Positions 33,636 through 42,763 of a DNA stretch of 64,000 nt are shown piece by piece; the first letter of the stretch is position 1, and the number at the start of each line of letters is the position of its first letter. The notes below the pieces were generated by a model. It saw nothing but the letters and a program-made list of their open reading frames with translations. It made no database searches and was not told where the DNA came from. The translations under genes and the position numbers were made by a program. The stretch is from Accumulibacter sp964420975 (GTDB taxonomy: Bacteria; Pseudomonadota; Gammaproteobacteria; Burkholderiales; Rhodocyclaceae): NCBI GenBank assembly GCA_964420975.1, contig CAYQVH010000011.1:1-64000 (forward strand). The letters run 5' to 3'.

Positions 33636-35069
33636 CTAGGACCCCTGGTTGTTGAACGTGGGCAGGCTGGCGAGTTGCTGCTGGAGGAAGGTGCTGGTCT
33701 TGGTCATCCCTGCGATCAGCGTGTCGAGCGACGTAAACTGTCGCCGATAGCGGGCCTCGATCTGCGTCAGGCGCAGTGAGATCGCCTCCGACTGCTTGCC
33801 CAGCGTCTTGATCGACGAGCTGAGGCCCTCACTCCGTGCCGCGAGGAGGCCGCCACTGCCGATCAGGGTGTCGGTGGCCGCTTTGGCCGCGCTGCCGTAG
33901 GCGGAAACGAGGTTGGCAACGCCGGACAGGTTGTCGCCGAGCGCCTTGTTCAGCTTGGTCGAATCGACTGTCAGCTTGCCGTCCTTCTGCACAGCAACGC
34001 CAATATCCGACAGGCTCTGCAAGGTGGCGCTGGCGAGATCGGCGGGCACAGTGTTGAGCGCCGAGCGGACGACATTCTGTGCCGTCCGCAGCGTGCTATC
34101 GCCATTGAGCGGGCCGGCTTTGCGGGCCGTCGCGTCGTAGCTGCCGAGGCTCGTGGCGGTGCTGTTGAAGTCGTTGAGCGCCTTGAGCAGCGCGTTGATG
34201 CCGGCGGTCAGGCTGGAACTGTCCTTGCTGATCGTCAGCGTCGTCGCCAGCGACGTGGCGGGCGCTTCGGGACCCTTGAGCAGGGTCAGCGTAACGCCGT
34301 CGATGGCGCTGGTCACCGTATTCGTGGTCGCGATGACGTCGATGCCGTTGACTTTCAGGGCCGCCCCCTGGGCCGATTGCGTCTGGGCGAAGGGGTCGGT
34401 CAGGGGCGCCGGAACGGCACTCGGATCATAGGCCAGGGCGCCGACGCCGGAGAGTTTGATGAACTGGTTGCTGCCCGCCGTCTGGCTGGTCAGAACGAGT
34501 TGCTTGCCCGCCGTGCCGTTGATCACGACCGCCGAAACGCCAGCTGCGGCGGCGTTGATCGCGTCGCGAACCTGTTCCGGGGTGGCGCCGTCGGCGATCG
34601 TGACGTCGGTCTCCTTGGTCGGCGTCGTCCCCGCCGGCAGCGTATCGAGCGTGATCTTCAACGTGCCGCCGGTCGTCAGGGTGCCGCCGGTCCCGGAAAA
34701 CGGCGTTGCGGCGCCGGTGGCGCTGACGATGACGTGCTGTTTGGCGATCTGCGTCACTTCCAGCGTGTAGTTGCCAACCACGGCGGCCGACGAGGTTGTT
34801 GCGCTGGCGATCGTCGAGTCCCCGACAGCCGCCTTGAACGTGGAAAACTTGTCCAGCGGCGACACGCCGTCAGCCGGAATCAGGCTCGCCGCGGCCGTCT
34901 GCAGCGCCGCAGCGGCTCCCTGCAAGGAGCCGATCGCAGAAATTTTCGCCTGAAATCCCGCCTCTTTCTTCGCCAGCGCCGTCAGCGGCGCCCGCTCCAG
35001 GGACATCAACTGGCTGACGATGCTGTTGACGTCGAGATTCGAACCCAGGCCAGGTGAGGAAAGCGCCAT
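33636..35069 (-). CDS. fliD: Flagellar filament cap protein FliD
   Basis: FliD, 477 residues, the cap under which flagellin subunits fold at the filament tip. N-terminal SSPGLGSNLDVNSIVSQLMS then LERAPLTALAKKEA and C-terminal LTQIEARYRRQFTSLDTLIA with FLQQQLASL are conserved D0 regions; a flagellin IN motif (LKVNGIDVIATTNTVTSAID) is in the middle. Ala/Thr-rich outer domain as usual. Confidence 0.93.
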   Translation of the reverse strand: MALSSPGLGSNLDVNSIVSQLMSLERAPLTALAKKEAGFQAKISAIGSLQGAAAALQTAAASLIPADGVSPLDKFSTFKAAVGDSTIASATTSSAAVVGNYTLEVTQIAKQHVIVSATGAATPFSGTGGTLTTGGTLKITLDTLPAGTTPTKETDVTIADGATPEQVRDAINAAAAGVSAVVINGTAGKQLVLTSQTAGSNQFIKLSGVGALAYDPSAVPAPLTDPFAQTQSAQGAALKVNGIDVIATTNTVTSAIDGVTLTLLKGPEAPATSLATTLTISKDSSSLTAGINALLKALNDFNSTATSLGSYDATARKAGPLNGDSTLRTAQNVVRSALNTVPADLASATLQSLSDIGVAVQKDGKLTVDSTKLNKALGDNLSGVANLVSAYGSAAKAATDTLIGSGGLLAARSEGLSSSIKTLGKQSEAISLRLTQIEARYRRQFTSLDTLIAGMTKTSTFLQQQLASLPTFNNQGS

Positions 35070-35121
35070 CGTGATCTCCTGCGGCCGTGAGACGGTCTGA
35101 GAGGCGTGCGGTCTGCCGTCG

Positions 35122-35499
35122 TCAGGCCGTCTGTTGGACGAACAAACCCTTGATGCTGTCCAGTGCCTTGGCGATGGCGAGCATCTCTTCCGACGGCATC
35201 TGGCGAATCACTTCCTTCGTCTTCCGGTCGATGATCTTGACCACCAGCTGCCCGGTATCGTCATCGACGCTGAATTCGAGATTGCTGTTGATCGGCTGAA
35301 CGAACTCGCGCACGCTTTGCGTGGCCGTTTCCACCTGTTTTCGGTCGGGTTGCTGCTGCGCCCGCTCGGCTTGCAGCAAATCAGACGCCTTGCTGGTCGC
35401 CTGTTCGGCGACCAGCCGGAGGCTGGCTTCGCGCGCGGGGTTACCGATCGCCGGGGTGCCTGGCGGGGGCAGGTTGGCGCCGCTGGGTTGGATGTTCAT
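35122..35499 (-). CDS. flaG: FlaG-family flagellar protein
   Basis: 125 residues with the FlaG domain at the C-terminus: NLEFSVDDDTGQLVVKIIDR then KTKEVIRQMPSEEMLAIAKA. The N-terminal 60 residues are Gln/Pro-rich and variable. FlaG proteins affect filament length in several bacteria. It sits between fliC and fliD, as in Pseudomonas and Rhodocyclales, with a good AGGAG before the ATG. Confidence 0.88.
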   Translation of the reverse strand: MNIQPSGANLPPPGTPAIGNPAREASLRLVAEQATSKASDLLQAERAQQQPDRKQVETATQSVREFVQPINSNLEFSVDDDTGQLVVKIIDRKTKEVIRQMPSEEMLAIAKALDSIKGLFVQQTA

Positions 35500-35524
35500 C
35501 TCACACTCCTCGTGGAAGAAACAC

Positions 35525-35558
35525 CGGGGCGCGACCGCTCAGCCGCGTTCGCGCCCCG
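35525..35558 (-). terminator. Strong hairpin between fliC and flaG
   Basis: CGGGGCGCGA and TCGCGCCCCG form a perfect 10-bp GC-rich stem with a 14-base loop 28 bases after the fliC stop, followed on the minus strand by GTGTTTCTT. It probably ends most fliC transcripts; flaG begins 26 bases further on, so some read-through or a separate promoter is needed. Confidence 0.55.
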
Positions 35559-35585
35559 ATGTTACCGCTATTTGCGGCTGACTGC

Positions 35586-37358
35586 TTAACCGCGCAGCAG
35601 CGACAGCACGTTCTGCGGCAGCGAGTTGGCCTGTGCCAGCATGGCCGTACCCGCTTGCTGCAGGATCTGGGCACGAGTCAGGTTGGCCGTCTCGGAAGCG
35701 AAGTCGGCGTCGAGGATGCGGCTACGCGCAGCCGTGACGTTCTCCGAGGTCGTTCCCAGGTTGGCGACGACGCTGCTGAATCGGTTCTGCACCGCCCCCA
35801 GATTGGCCCGACTCGAGTTGATGTTGGCCAGCGCCGAGTCGATCGTCGAGATGGCGTTGGTCGCGCCGCTCGCCGTGCTGACATTGATGCTCGCGATACC
35901 GGCACCGAAAGTGGCCGTCGCCGCGGTATAACCTGCGGTCAGCGCCGTCGTTGCGATGTTGGCGCCGCCGAGGTTGATACCGGCGCTGCTGGTCGACGTG
36001 ATCTTGACGCCACCGTAGGTATTGGTCAGCGTGGTGGCGGCGAAACCGGTGTTGGTCGCGGCGGCCGTTCCCTTGGTCTCGACACTGATCGTGCGGCCGT
36101 CGGCAGCGGCCAGACTGATTTTCTTGGTCGTCGCGTCAAATGTGGCGGTGACCCCGGTCTGGTTCGACACGGCGTTGATCGCGGCGACGACGTTGTTGCC
36201 CTGCGCGGTGAAGTCGGCCGAAGTGCCGGCGGAGATGGCACCGACCTTGACGCCGTTGATCTTGATGTAGTCGGTGTTGTCGCCGGCGACGGCAGCATTC
36301 GCCGAGATCGCGCCGCTGGTCACCGAAGTCGCCGTGGCGACCGCGGAGACGCCGGTTTGCCCGGTGACCGTGTTGAAGGCGGCGGCCTTGGCGATCGCGC
36401 TGTCGGAGCCGACCTTGGTCGTGCCGGCGGTCAGACCGGTGTTGGCCAGCGTCGCCGTCGTACCGAGTTCAATCGTGATGTCACGGCCGTCCTTCGACGC
36501 CAGCGTCAGCGCACCGGTAGTGCCGCTCGAGGTGGCGACGACTCCGGTAGTTGACGTCTGGGCATTGATCGCGGCAGCGAGCGCGGTCCCTTGCGCCACG
36601 GCAGCGCCGGCACCGGCGACGGCACCGACGGACACGCCGTTGATCTTCAGGTCGCCGGCAGCAATATCGTTGGCCGGAGTCGCAAACGCCGTGGGCGCCG
36701 CGCCGCTGACCTGCACCGAGCTGGACACGCCATCGGTGACCGACGGGCCAACGCCATAACCATTGACCGTGATGCCACCAGTGGTCACTGCGCCGCCCGT
36801 CACCGTCGCCGACAAGCTCGTCAGGTAGGACGAGGTGGTGCCGACGCCCAGCGCATCGGCTTTGGCGCTGGCGATCGAGCTCACGGAAATGGTTTCGCCG
36901 CTGTTGGCGCCAATCTGGAAGGCCTGCGAGTTGAAGGTGCCGTCGAGCAGCTTGACGCCGTTGAACTGGGTTTGGCTGGCGACGGTGTTGATCTGCTGGA
37001 CGAGCTGGTCGACTTCCTGCTGCAGTGCGGCACGGTCGGTCGAGGTGTTGGTCGCGTTCGCCGCCTGGACGGCCAGTTCGCGCATCCGCTGCAGCGACTC
37101 GGTGACGCTCTGCAGGCCGCCTTCAGCCGTCTGCGCCAGCGAGATGCCGTCATTGGCGTTGCGCGAAGCCTGGTTGAGGCCGTTGATCTGCGAACTCATC
37201 CGGGCCGAGATCGCCAACCCGGCGGCGTCGTCCTTGGCGCTGTTGATGCGCAGACCGGAAGACAAGCGCTGCAGCGAGGTGGCCAGCGAGGTCTGCGACA
37301 TGTTCAGGCTGCGCTGTGAATTCAGCGAGGAAACGTTGGTGTTGATAATCTGGGGCAT
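35586..37358 (-). CDS. fliC: Flagellin
   Basis: Flagellin of 590 residues. The conserved N-terminal D0/D1 part (SSLNSQRSLNMSQTSLATSL then QRLSSGLRINSAKDDAAGLA) and C-terminal D1/D0 part (AISTIDSALANINSSRANLG, ending LPQNVLSLLRG) flank a long Ala/Thr/Gly-rich variable region of about 330 residues. Two related units of about 80 residues, starting LKINGVSVGAV and IKINGVKVGAI, carry flagellin IN motifs and indicate internal duplication. No Cys or Trp noticed. Tandem sigma-28-like promoters lie upstream. Confidence 0.95.
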   Translation of the reverse strand: MPQIINTNVSSLNSQRSLNMSQTSLATSLQRLSSGLRINSAKDDAAGLAISARMSSQINGLNQASRNANDGISLAQTAEGGLQSVTESLQRMRELAVQAANATNTSTDRAALQQEVDQLVQQINTVASQTQFNGVKLLDGTFNSQAFQIGANSGETISVSSIASAKADALGVGTTSSYLTSLSATVTGGAVTTGGITVNGYGVGPSVTDGVSSSVQVSGAAPTAFATPANDIAAGDLKINGVSVGAVAGAGAAVAQGTALAAAINAQTSTTGVVATSSGTTGALTLASKDGRDITIELGTTATLANTGLTAGTTKVGSDSAIAKAAAFNTVTGQTGVSAVATATSVTSGAISANAAVAGDNTDYIKINGVKVGAISAGTSADFTAQGNNVVAAINAVSNQTGVTATFDATTKKISLAAADGRTISVETKGTAAATNTGFAATTLTNTYGGVKITSTSSAGINLGGANIATTALTAGYTAATATFGAGIASINVSTASGATNAISTIDSALANINSSRANLGAVQNRFSSVVANLGTTSENVTAARSRILDADFASETANLTRAQILQQAGTAMLAQANSLPQNVLSLLRG

Positions 37359-37462
37359 GGTCTTTCTCCTGGATGATGAACGTCAATTCGGTTTGCGGTG
37401 ATCTGCCCGACAAGGCCTCCGCCGGTCCGTCCTGTGTGGCGATGATCTCGCTGACAAGTTTT

Positions 37463-37489
37463 CTTACGACCGGCGACTCGGAAACTTGA
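37463..37489 (-). promoter_or_regulatory. Second, weaker sigma-28-like promoter of fliC
   Basis: On the minus strand TCAAGTTT, then 11 bases, then GTCGTAAG. The -35 is close to consensus and spacing is exact, but the -10 differs from GCCGATAA at three positions. It lies 59 bases downstream of the better site. Confidence 0.45.
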
Positions 37490-37521
37490 GGGCTTTTCGT
37501 CGCGCCGGCCGTATGGGTCTG

Positions 37522-37548
37522 TTATCGGCAGCGACGGGAGAAAGTTGA
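37522..37548 (-). promoter_or_regulatory. Sigma-28 (FliA) promoter of fliC
   Basis: On the minus strand TCAACTTT (37541-37548), exactly 11 bases, then GCCGATAA (37522-37529), a full match to the FliA -10. Predicted leader of about 155 nt before the fliC ATG. Confidence 0.8.
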
Positions 37549-37601
37549 GGCGGGGGCGATTCCTTCGCCGGCCGCCAAGCGCTCGGTCGCGCTGGCGCCA
37601 G

Positions 37602-40061
37602 TCAAAGGCGCAGGCTGAGGTCCATGACTTCCGGATCGTCGGTCATCGAAACGATGAAGCCGAGAGAGTCGAGCATCGCCAGCATGTTGTCGTTGTCGCT
37701 CAAGACCTGACCGACGATGCGTTGCAGGCCGCGGCGGCGAGCCGCCTCGAGCAGCTGCCGGGTGATCTGTGAGCCGATTCCCTGACCGGCGTAGGCGTCG
37801 GCGACGGCAACTCCGAACTCGCCGGTCAGTTCGTCGGCAAGCACGCTGTAGTCGGCTTCCGCGACAATCTCCTCCCCGCCTTCCGCGCCCGGGACGACCG
37901 CGACCAGCAACATCGCGCGGTCGTAGTCGATTTGCGTTTGCGTAGCGAGCTGGCGTTGTGTGAGTTCGTTGACGCTGGCGAAAAACCGGGAATACCGCGA
38001 GCGATTCGACAAGGCGCGAACAAAGCGCTGAAACGCCGTCGCATCTTCCGGTCGAATCGGCCGCGTCAGGCAGGAAACCCCGTCGCGCGTCGTGAAGCTC
38101 GCCTCGAGCGCCAGCGGGTAGGGACAGATCGCCATGCGCGCATAGCGCCAACCGACCGTCTTCGGAGTCAGCCGGATGCTGACGCCGGCGGCGAACAGCT
38201 CGCGCCCGTCGCCGGCAAGCGGATCGATTTCGAGGAGATCGATACACGGCAGTTCGCAGGCGATTTCGGACACGCGCTGCAAGATGCGACTAAGCATCGG
38301 CGGCGAGATCGCTGGCCCGGCCCGCTGCTCCTCGAACAGGCGCAGCGCGGCTGGCTGGCGAAAGAGATCGAGCAGCAAGCGGTGACTGAGCGGTGGCAAG
38401 GCAATCGCTGCCCCCCCGCTGGCGTCAGCCGCCAGCCCTCCTTCGCCGAGAAAGATCACCGGGCCGAAGCCGGGGTCGTTACGCAGCACGACACGGACCG
38501 CGCGCAGCGTCCCGGACGCGGCGCGGCTACTGCCAATGGTCGGAATCCGAAACGCCGAGAGCAGCCAGGCGGCCTCCTCCGGATCGAGCGTCGAACGCCC
38601 TTCAGCCAACGCCTGATCAATGATTTTCTTCGCCGCCGCGACGTCGGCGACCCGCTGCGAAGACACCGCCGACGGCGTTTCGACCAACAGCTCCTGATGC
38701 CGCACGAAGCGCGCCATGAACGAAAACGCCAGCACGGCGCTCTCCGGAGTGCGGAAAGTCGGGATCCCGGCGGCGGCAAGGACCTGTCGCGCCGGACGCA
38801 CCGAGCTCTCGCCGATGACACAGGCGAGCACCGGCTTGTGGGTCGTCGACGCCAGTTCGGCGATCGTCCGCGCGACCTCGGTCGGATCAAAAAAGGAACT
38901 CGGTGACACCAGGACGAGCACTCCGTCGACCGCCTCGTCGGCCAGGCAGACGTCGATCGCCACCCGGAATCGCGAGACGTCGGCGTCGAACAGCAGATCG
39001 ACCGGGTTGCTCATCGACCACGAAGCCGGCAGTCGATCGAGCAGCGTTTCGACCGAATCCGCACTCAGACGAACCAGGTGAATGCCGTTTTCGGCCGCGG
39101 CGTCGGCGGCGACGACGCACGGCCCGCCGCCGTTGGCGACGATCGCCAGACGCGTTGCCCGCGGCATGCGCGGCGAAATCAGCGCCCGCGCCGCCGAAAA
39201 CAGCTCACCGATCGAATGGACGCGCAGCGCGCCGGCGCGCCGCAACGCCGCGTCGAAGACGTCGTCGTCGCCCACCGCGACCCGGTTGTGCGCCTCGGCG
39301 ATACGCGCCGACAAGGCGTGACGGCCGCTCTTGACGACGACTACCGGCTTGACGCGAGCCGCCGCCCGCAAGGCGCTCATGAATCGTCGGCGATCGCGAA
39401 CTCCTTCCAGATAGAGCAGAATGCTCCGCGTCTCGTGGTCACTGGCAAGGAAGTCGAGCACCTCCGGCAAGTCGAGATCGCTGCCGTTACCGGGGGCAAA
39501 GACCGCCGACAAGGCGAGATCCTCGGCAAAAACCCAGTCGAGGATGCCGGAACACACGGTTCCCGACTGAGAGACCAGCGCCAGCCGGCCGGCAGGAACC
39601 GCGCGTCGCAACGGAATGGCATTGATGCCTTGGCACGGGCGGACGAAACCCACCGCCCGCGGCCCAAAGAGACGGATGCGCTGGCGCTGCGCCATTGCTC
39701 TCAAGTCGATCTCGCGCTGCAGCCCCTCGGCGCCGGTCTCGGAAAAACCCGCCGCATAGACGACGGCCGCCCGCACGCCCTTCGCGCCACATTGTTCGAG
39801 GATTTCGCCGACCGCCGCTGCTGGCGACGCGATCAACGCCAGATCGACGCGCTTGCCAACCTCGGCAAGTGACGCGTAACACCGGTGATCGCCGATTTGC
39901 GGATACTTCGGGTTGACCAGGAACACCGCGCCCTGGTAGCTGCCTTTCAACAAATTGTCGGTGAGGATGCCACCGAGACTAGAAGGCTCGGGACTGGCGC
40001 CGAAAAGGACGATCGCCGACGGTCGGACGAGGACTTCGAGCGGTGATCGGCTGTGACTCAT
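37602..40061 (-). CDS. Protein lysine acetyltransferase of the Pat/YfiQ type
   Basis: 819 residues: CoA-binding and ADP-forming acyl-CoA synthetase-like domains (AIVLFGASPEPSSLGGILTD; LALVSQSGTVCSGILDW), an ATP-grasp-like part about 480-660, and a C-terminal GNAT domain (DAYAGQGIGSQITRQLLEAA). This is the layout of Pat/YfiQ, which acetylates and so inactivates acetyl-CoA synthetase and other enzymes. The loop matching the SHTG phospho-His motif of ADP-forming synthetases reads AHNRVAVG, with His258 kept. The ATG at 40061 is near the plausible N-terminus. Single gene between fliC and a chemoreceptor. Confidence 0.88.
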   Translation of the reverse strand: MSHSRSPLEVLVRPSAIVLFGASPEPSSLGGILTDNLLKGSYQGAVFLVNPKYPQIGDHRCYASLAEVGKRVDLALIASPAAAVGEILEQCGAKGVRAAVVYAAGFSETGAEGLQREIDLRAMAQRQRIRLFGPRAVGFVRPCQGINAIPLRRAVPAGRLALVSQSGTVCSGILDWVFAEDLALSAVFAPGNGSDLDLPEVLDFLASDHETRSILLYLEGVRDRRRFMSALRAAARVKPVVVVKSGRHALSARIAEAHNRVAVGDDDVFDAALRRAGALRVHSIGELFSAARALISPRMPRATRLAIVANGGGPCVVAADAAAENGIHLVRLSADSVETLLDRLPASWSMSNPVDLLFDADVSRFRVAIDVCLADEAVDGVLVLVSPSSFFDPTEVARTIAELASTTHKPVLACVIGESSVRPARQVLAAAGIPTFRTPESAVLAFSFMARFVRHQELLVETPSAVSSQRVADVAAAKKIIDQALAEGRSTLDPEEAAWLLSAFRIPTIGSSRAASGTLRAVRVVLRNDPGFGPVIFLGEGGLAADASGGAAIALPPLSHRLLLDLFRQPAALRLFEEQRAGPAISPPMLSRILQRVSEIACELPCIDLLEIDPLAGDGRELFAAGVSIRLTPKTVGWRYARMAICPYPLALEASFTTRDGVSCLTRPIRPEDATAFQRFVRALSNRSRYSRFFASVNELTQRQLATQTQIDYDRAMLLVAVVPGAEGGEEIVAEADYSVLADELTGEFGVAVADAYAGQGIGSQITRQLLEAARRRGLQRIVGQVLSDNDNMLAMLDSLGFIVSMTDDPEVMDLSLRL

Positions 40062-40114
40062 GAGCCAACGTCGCGACGTCTGATCACACCACTCAAGGCC
40101 CCTCTACCAGCGCG

Positions 40115-41779
40115 CTAACCGGTCTCGCCGACGACGACTTGCGGGTCGAAGCCGACCCGCACCGCCCCCCAACGCCGGCCGTTGACCGTCACCGGCATCG
40201 ACAGGTCGCCGAGGGCCTCGCCGGTATCGCGCATGTAGGTCTGGAACAGGCTCGGTTCGACGTTACGTGCCACTTTGAGGCCGACCAGATCGTCGAAGAT
40301 ACGCTTGTGCCGGGTACCGACGAGATCCTTGGCGTAGTCGCCGGTTGGCGGGTTCGAGAACTTGCTGTTATGCGTCGGCGCGTAGCCGTTGCTGTCGAGC
40401 GCCAACGCATAGACCAAACGCGAATTGGCGGCCACCGCCGCATCGCCATCGGCCTGCAGGGATTTCTCGCAGCGGTCATCGTACAATGTCTTGTAGCGCT
40501 TGGGATTCGAACCGGGAATCAACTGGTAGTTCTGATCGAAGACATTGACGCCTTCCGCCGCCAGTTTCTCCAAATGCGTGGCGACTTTCTTCCTGTAGTC
40601 GTCGGTGATGTCGACGATACGGTCGAACTCGGAGTTGCCGGTTCGCAACTGGGCAAGGGTTGCCTGGACGCGCTCCGTCGCTTCGCGCTGTTCGCCGGCG
40701 TAGTTTTCCGAGGTTTGCACCTGTTCGACGATGCGGCGGCTCGACGCCTGTATCTGCTCCGCCATCTGGTGCACCTGCTCGTTGCAGCTGCGCAGCGACT
40801 CGATCGCGGTCGCAATTTCAGCGACCTTGGCTGTGGCATCCTTGAGATCGACGACCATCCGTTCAAAACTGACCGCCGAGTCCTCGACGATCGTGCGCGA
40901 GCGATCGACGCTGTCGGCGATCATCGAGGAATCCCGGTCGGTTTGTTCGACCAGTGTCGTCATCTCGGAAATGTTCTCGGAAATCGTGTTCGACGCCGCC
41001 TTGACGCTCTGCGAAAGCTTCCTCACTTCGTCGGCGACCACCGCGAAACCCCGCCCGTGCTCGCCCGCCCGCGCCGCCTCGATCGCCGCATTCAACGCGA
41101 GAAGATTGGTCTGGTCCGAAAAGTCGTTGATCAGCTGCGAGATCTCGGCGATGTGCGAAGCACTCTTGTCGAGCAGCTTGACCGTCTCGCGAAAGCCATG
41201 CAACCGGCTGCTGACGTTAACGATTTCGCCGGCGAGCGTGCGCATTTCCTGCAGCGCGCGCTCGGCGACGGCAAGATTCGCCGACGAGGTGGTGGCGATC
41301 GAGGCCGAATTGCTGAGCACGGTATTGGCCGAGTGACTCGCCTGCTGCGAGGTCGAAAAAATCTCGTGCGAGAGATTGCCCTGCGTCGTCGCGCCCACCA
41401 GCGCGTCCTTGACGATGACGTTCATTTTCGCCGCGCCGACCGCCGCCTGCGCGCTCATGCCGCGTGCCCGGATCAGAATCCGCCGGAACATCGCCAGCAA
41501 CTGGTTGAATTGCTGGACTACCGGATCGTCGCTGCTCAGTCGATGCGAGAGCGGCGAATGGCCTTCCCGAATCCGGCGCAGCTCTTCAGCGATCAGACTC
41601 GCCGAAGACCCCAGGACTGCCCCGCCCCCACGCATGAGCCAGAACGACAGGCCGGCAACCAAGGCAGCGCCAACGACAGCGGCAACGACTGCCGGCAGAC
41701 TGGCTGTCCCGGCCGCAAAAAGGATCAACCCCGCCTGCACCAACGCCACCAGCCCAACTGCAACCCGTTTCATCACCAT
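40115..41779 (-). CDS. Methyl-accepting chemotaxis protein with a C-terminal sensor-like region
   Basis: 554 residues. Two N-terminal membrane helices separated by only a few residues (LVALVQAGLILFAAGTASLP; AVVAAVVGAALVAGLSFWLM) leave almost no periplasmic sensor. The cytoplasmic signalling tip is canonical (ISQLINDFSDQTNLLALNAA, then IEAARAGEHGRGFAVVADEV). After the coiled coil, residues about 400-550 form a folded region (TLYDDRCEKSLQADGD; HNSKFSNPPTGDYAKD) resembling ligand-binding modules. AAGGAG six bases before ATG 41779. Signal is presumably sensed in the cytoplasm. Confidence 0.88.
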   Translation of the reverse strand: MVMKRVAVGLVALVQAGLILFAAGTASLPAVVAAVVGAALVAGLSFWLMRGGGAVLGSSASLIAEELRRIREGHSPLSHRLSSDDPVVQQFNQLLAMFRRILIRARGMSAQAAVGAAKMNVIVKDALVGATTQGNLSHEIFSTSQQASHSANTVLSNSASIATTSSANLAVAERALQEMRTLAGEIVNVSSRLHGFRETVKLLDKSASHIAEISQLINDFSDQTNLLALNAAIEAARAGEHGRGFAVVADEVRKLSQSVKAASNTISENISEMTTLVEQTDRDSSMIADSVDRSRTIVEDSAVSFERMVVDLKDATAKVAEIATAIESLRSCNEQVHQMAEQIQASSRRIVEQVQTSENYAGEQREATERVQATLAQLRTGNSEFDRIVDITDDYRKKVATHLEKLAAEGVNVFDQNYQLIPGSNPKRYKTLYDDRCEKSLQADGDAAVAANSRLVYALALDSNGYAPTHNSKFSNPPTGDYAKDLVGTRHKRIFDDLVGLKVARNVEPSLFQTYMRDTGEALGDLSMPVTVNGRRWGAVRVGFDPQVVVGETG

Positions 41780-41842
41780 CGGCCACTCCTTACATGTTGT
41801 CAGCGCGTCGTTGGCCGTACGTGACGGCTCCCCAAACCGGTC

Positions 41843-41866
41843 TCGGCGACAAAAAATCGTCGCCGA
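41843..41866. other. Hairpin in the chemoreceptor leader
   Basis: TCGGCGAC and GTCGCCGA form a perfect 8-bp stem around AAAAAATC, 64 bases before the chemoreceptor ATG on the minus strand. Role unknown. A shorter GCCC/GGGC stem and the palindrome GCAGCCGCGGCTGC lie further upstream. Confidence 0.35.
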
Positions 41867-42052
41867 AACCTCCTCCTCCTTGCGCTGATTGCCCTTCTTA
41901 TTGGGCGCTTTTCAGGTGTTGCAGCCGCGGCTGCCCACCGCAAGCATTTTGAGTGTAGTCATTCGTCCTAGTCGGGTCAATCGCGAATCAGGCGCCGGCG
42001 GGGGGAGCGCAAGCTCCGCCATGCGCGGAACTCGCCCCACGCCGACCGCTGC

Positions 42053-42751
42053 TCATGGCACCGGGACGACGCGGTAATAGACCCCGTTGGCGCCATACGC
42101 CGGCAGGAACCAGGTATTGCCGAGCAGATAATACGTGGATCCCGCCTTCTGCACGGCCATCGCGCCCGCCGGGAGAACCGCGTAACTGGCGCCAAGCGCG
42201 TACGCGGCGGCGGTGTTGGCGCTGCCGGCGGCGTATCCCGACGCATAGGCAGTGCTGCTCGCAGCTGCGGTGTTTGCCGAGGCAACGGCCGCTCCGGTCG
42301 CCATGCCGACAACGGCACCGGCTGCCGCTGCGCAGCCGGTGCAGCCGGTGGCCGGATAGTAAGGAACGGCCGCAGGCGGATGGTAGGGGTAGTACGGCGC
42401 TGGCGGCGGCGGTGGCGGGACCGGTGGGCGGTAAGCGGTGGTCCCGTAGGGTGTCGTGTGGTAAGCACCTTCGCCGTAGCGACCTGCAGTCGTGCCGCCG
42501 TACACGTTCGTATGCTCGGCGCCAGAACCATAGCGACCGGCGGTACTGCCGCCGTAGACATTAGTGTGCTCGGTGCCGCCACCGTACGCGTGTTCGCTAC
42601 TGCCACCCCAGGCATTGGTGTGTTCGGTACCCACGCCGGCAACGTGTTCGGTGCTGCCGCCGAAACGATTGGCCGTCCCCCAGGCCATCGCCTGGTTGGC
42701 GACCGGAATGGCCCCGATCGTCGCGATGAAAGCGATAACGAGTCTGTTCAT
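42053..42751 (-). CDS. Secreted repeat protein rich in Gly, His, Tyr and Pro
   Basis: 232 residues. A signal peptide (LVIAFIATIGAIPVANQAMA) is followed by five or six imperfect repeats of 12-17 residues around GTEHTNVYGG, two of them extended by STAGRYGS or TTAGRYGE. Then come a polyproline stretch (PPVPPPPPPAPYYPYHPP), a hydrophobic Ala/Gly segment with a CTGC pair, and a C-terminal part ending WFLPAYGANGVYYRVVPVP. The His-rich repeats could bind metal. No family recognised. Third gene of an operon of exported proteins; GGAGAG precedes the ATG. Confidence 0.75.
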   Translation of the reverse strand: MNRLVIAFIATIGAIPVANQAMAWGTANRFGGSTEHVAGVGTEHTNAWGGSSEHAYGGGTEHTNVYGGSTAGRYGSGAEHTNVYGGTTAGRYGEGAYHTTPYGTTAYRPPVPPPPPPAPYYPYHPPAAVPYYPATGCTGCAAAAGAVVGMATGAAVASANTAAASSTAYASGYAAGSANTAAAYALGASYAVLPAGAMAVQKAGSTYYLLGNTWFLPAYGANGVYYRVVPVP

Positions 42752-42763
42752 GCGTCTCTCCGG

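Noticed and set aside
40139..41824. 561-codon plus-strand open frame opposite the chemoreceptor
   Set aside because: Composition is Arg/Asp/His-rich as expected for the antisense of a high-GC gene; the chemoreceptor on the other strand is certain.
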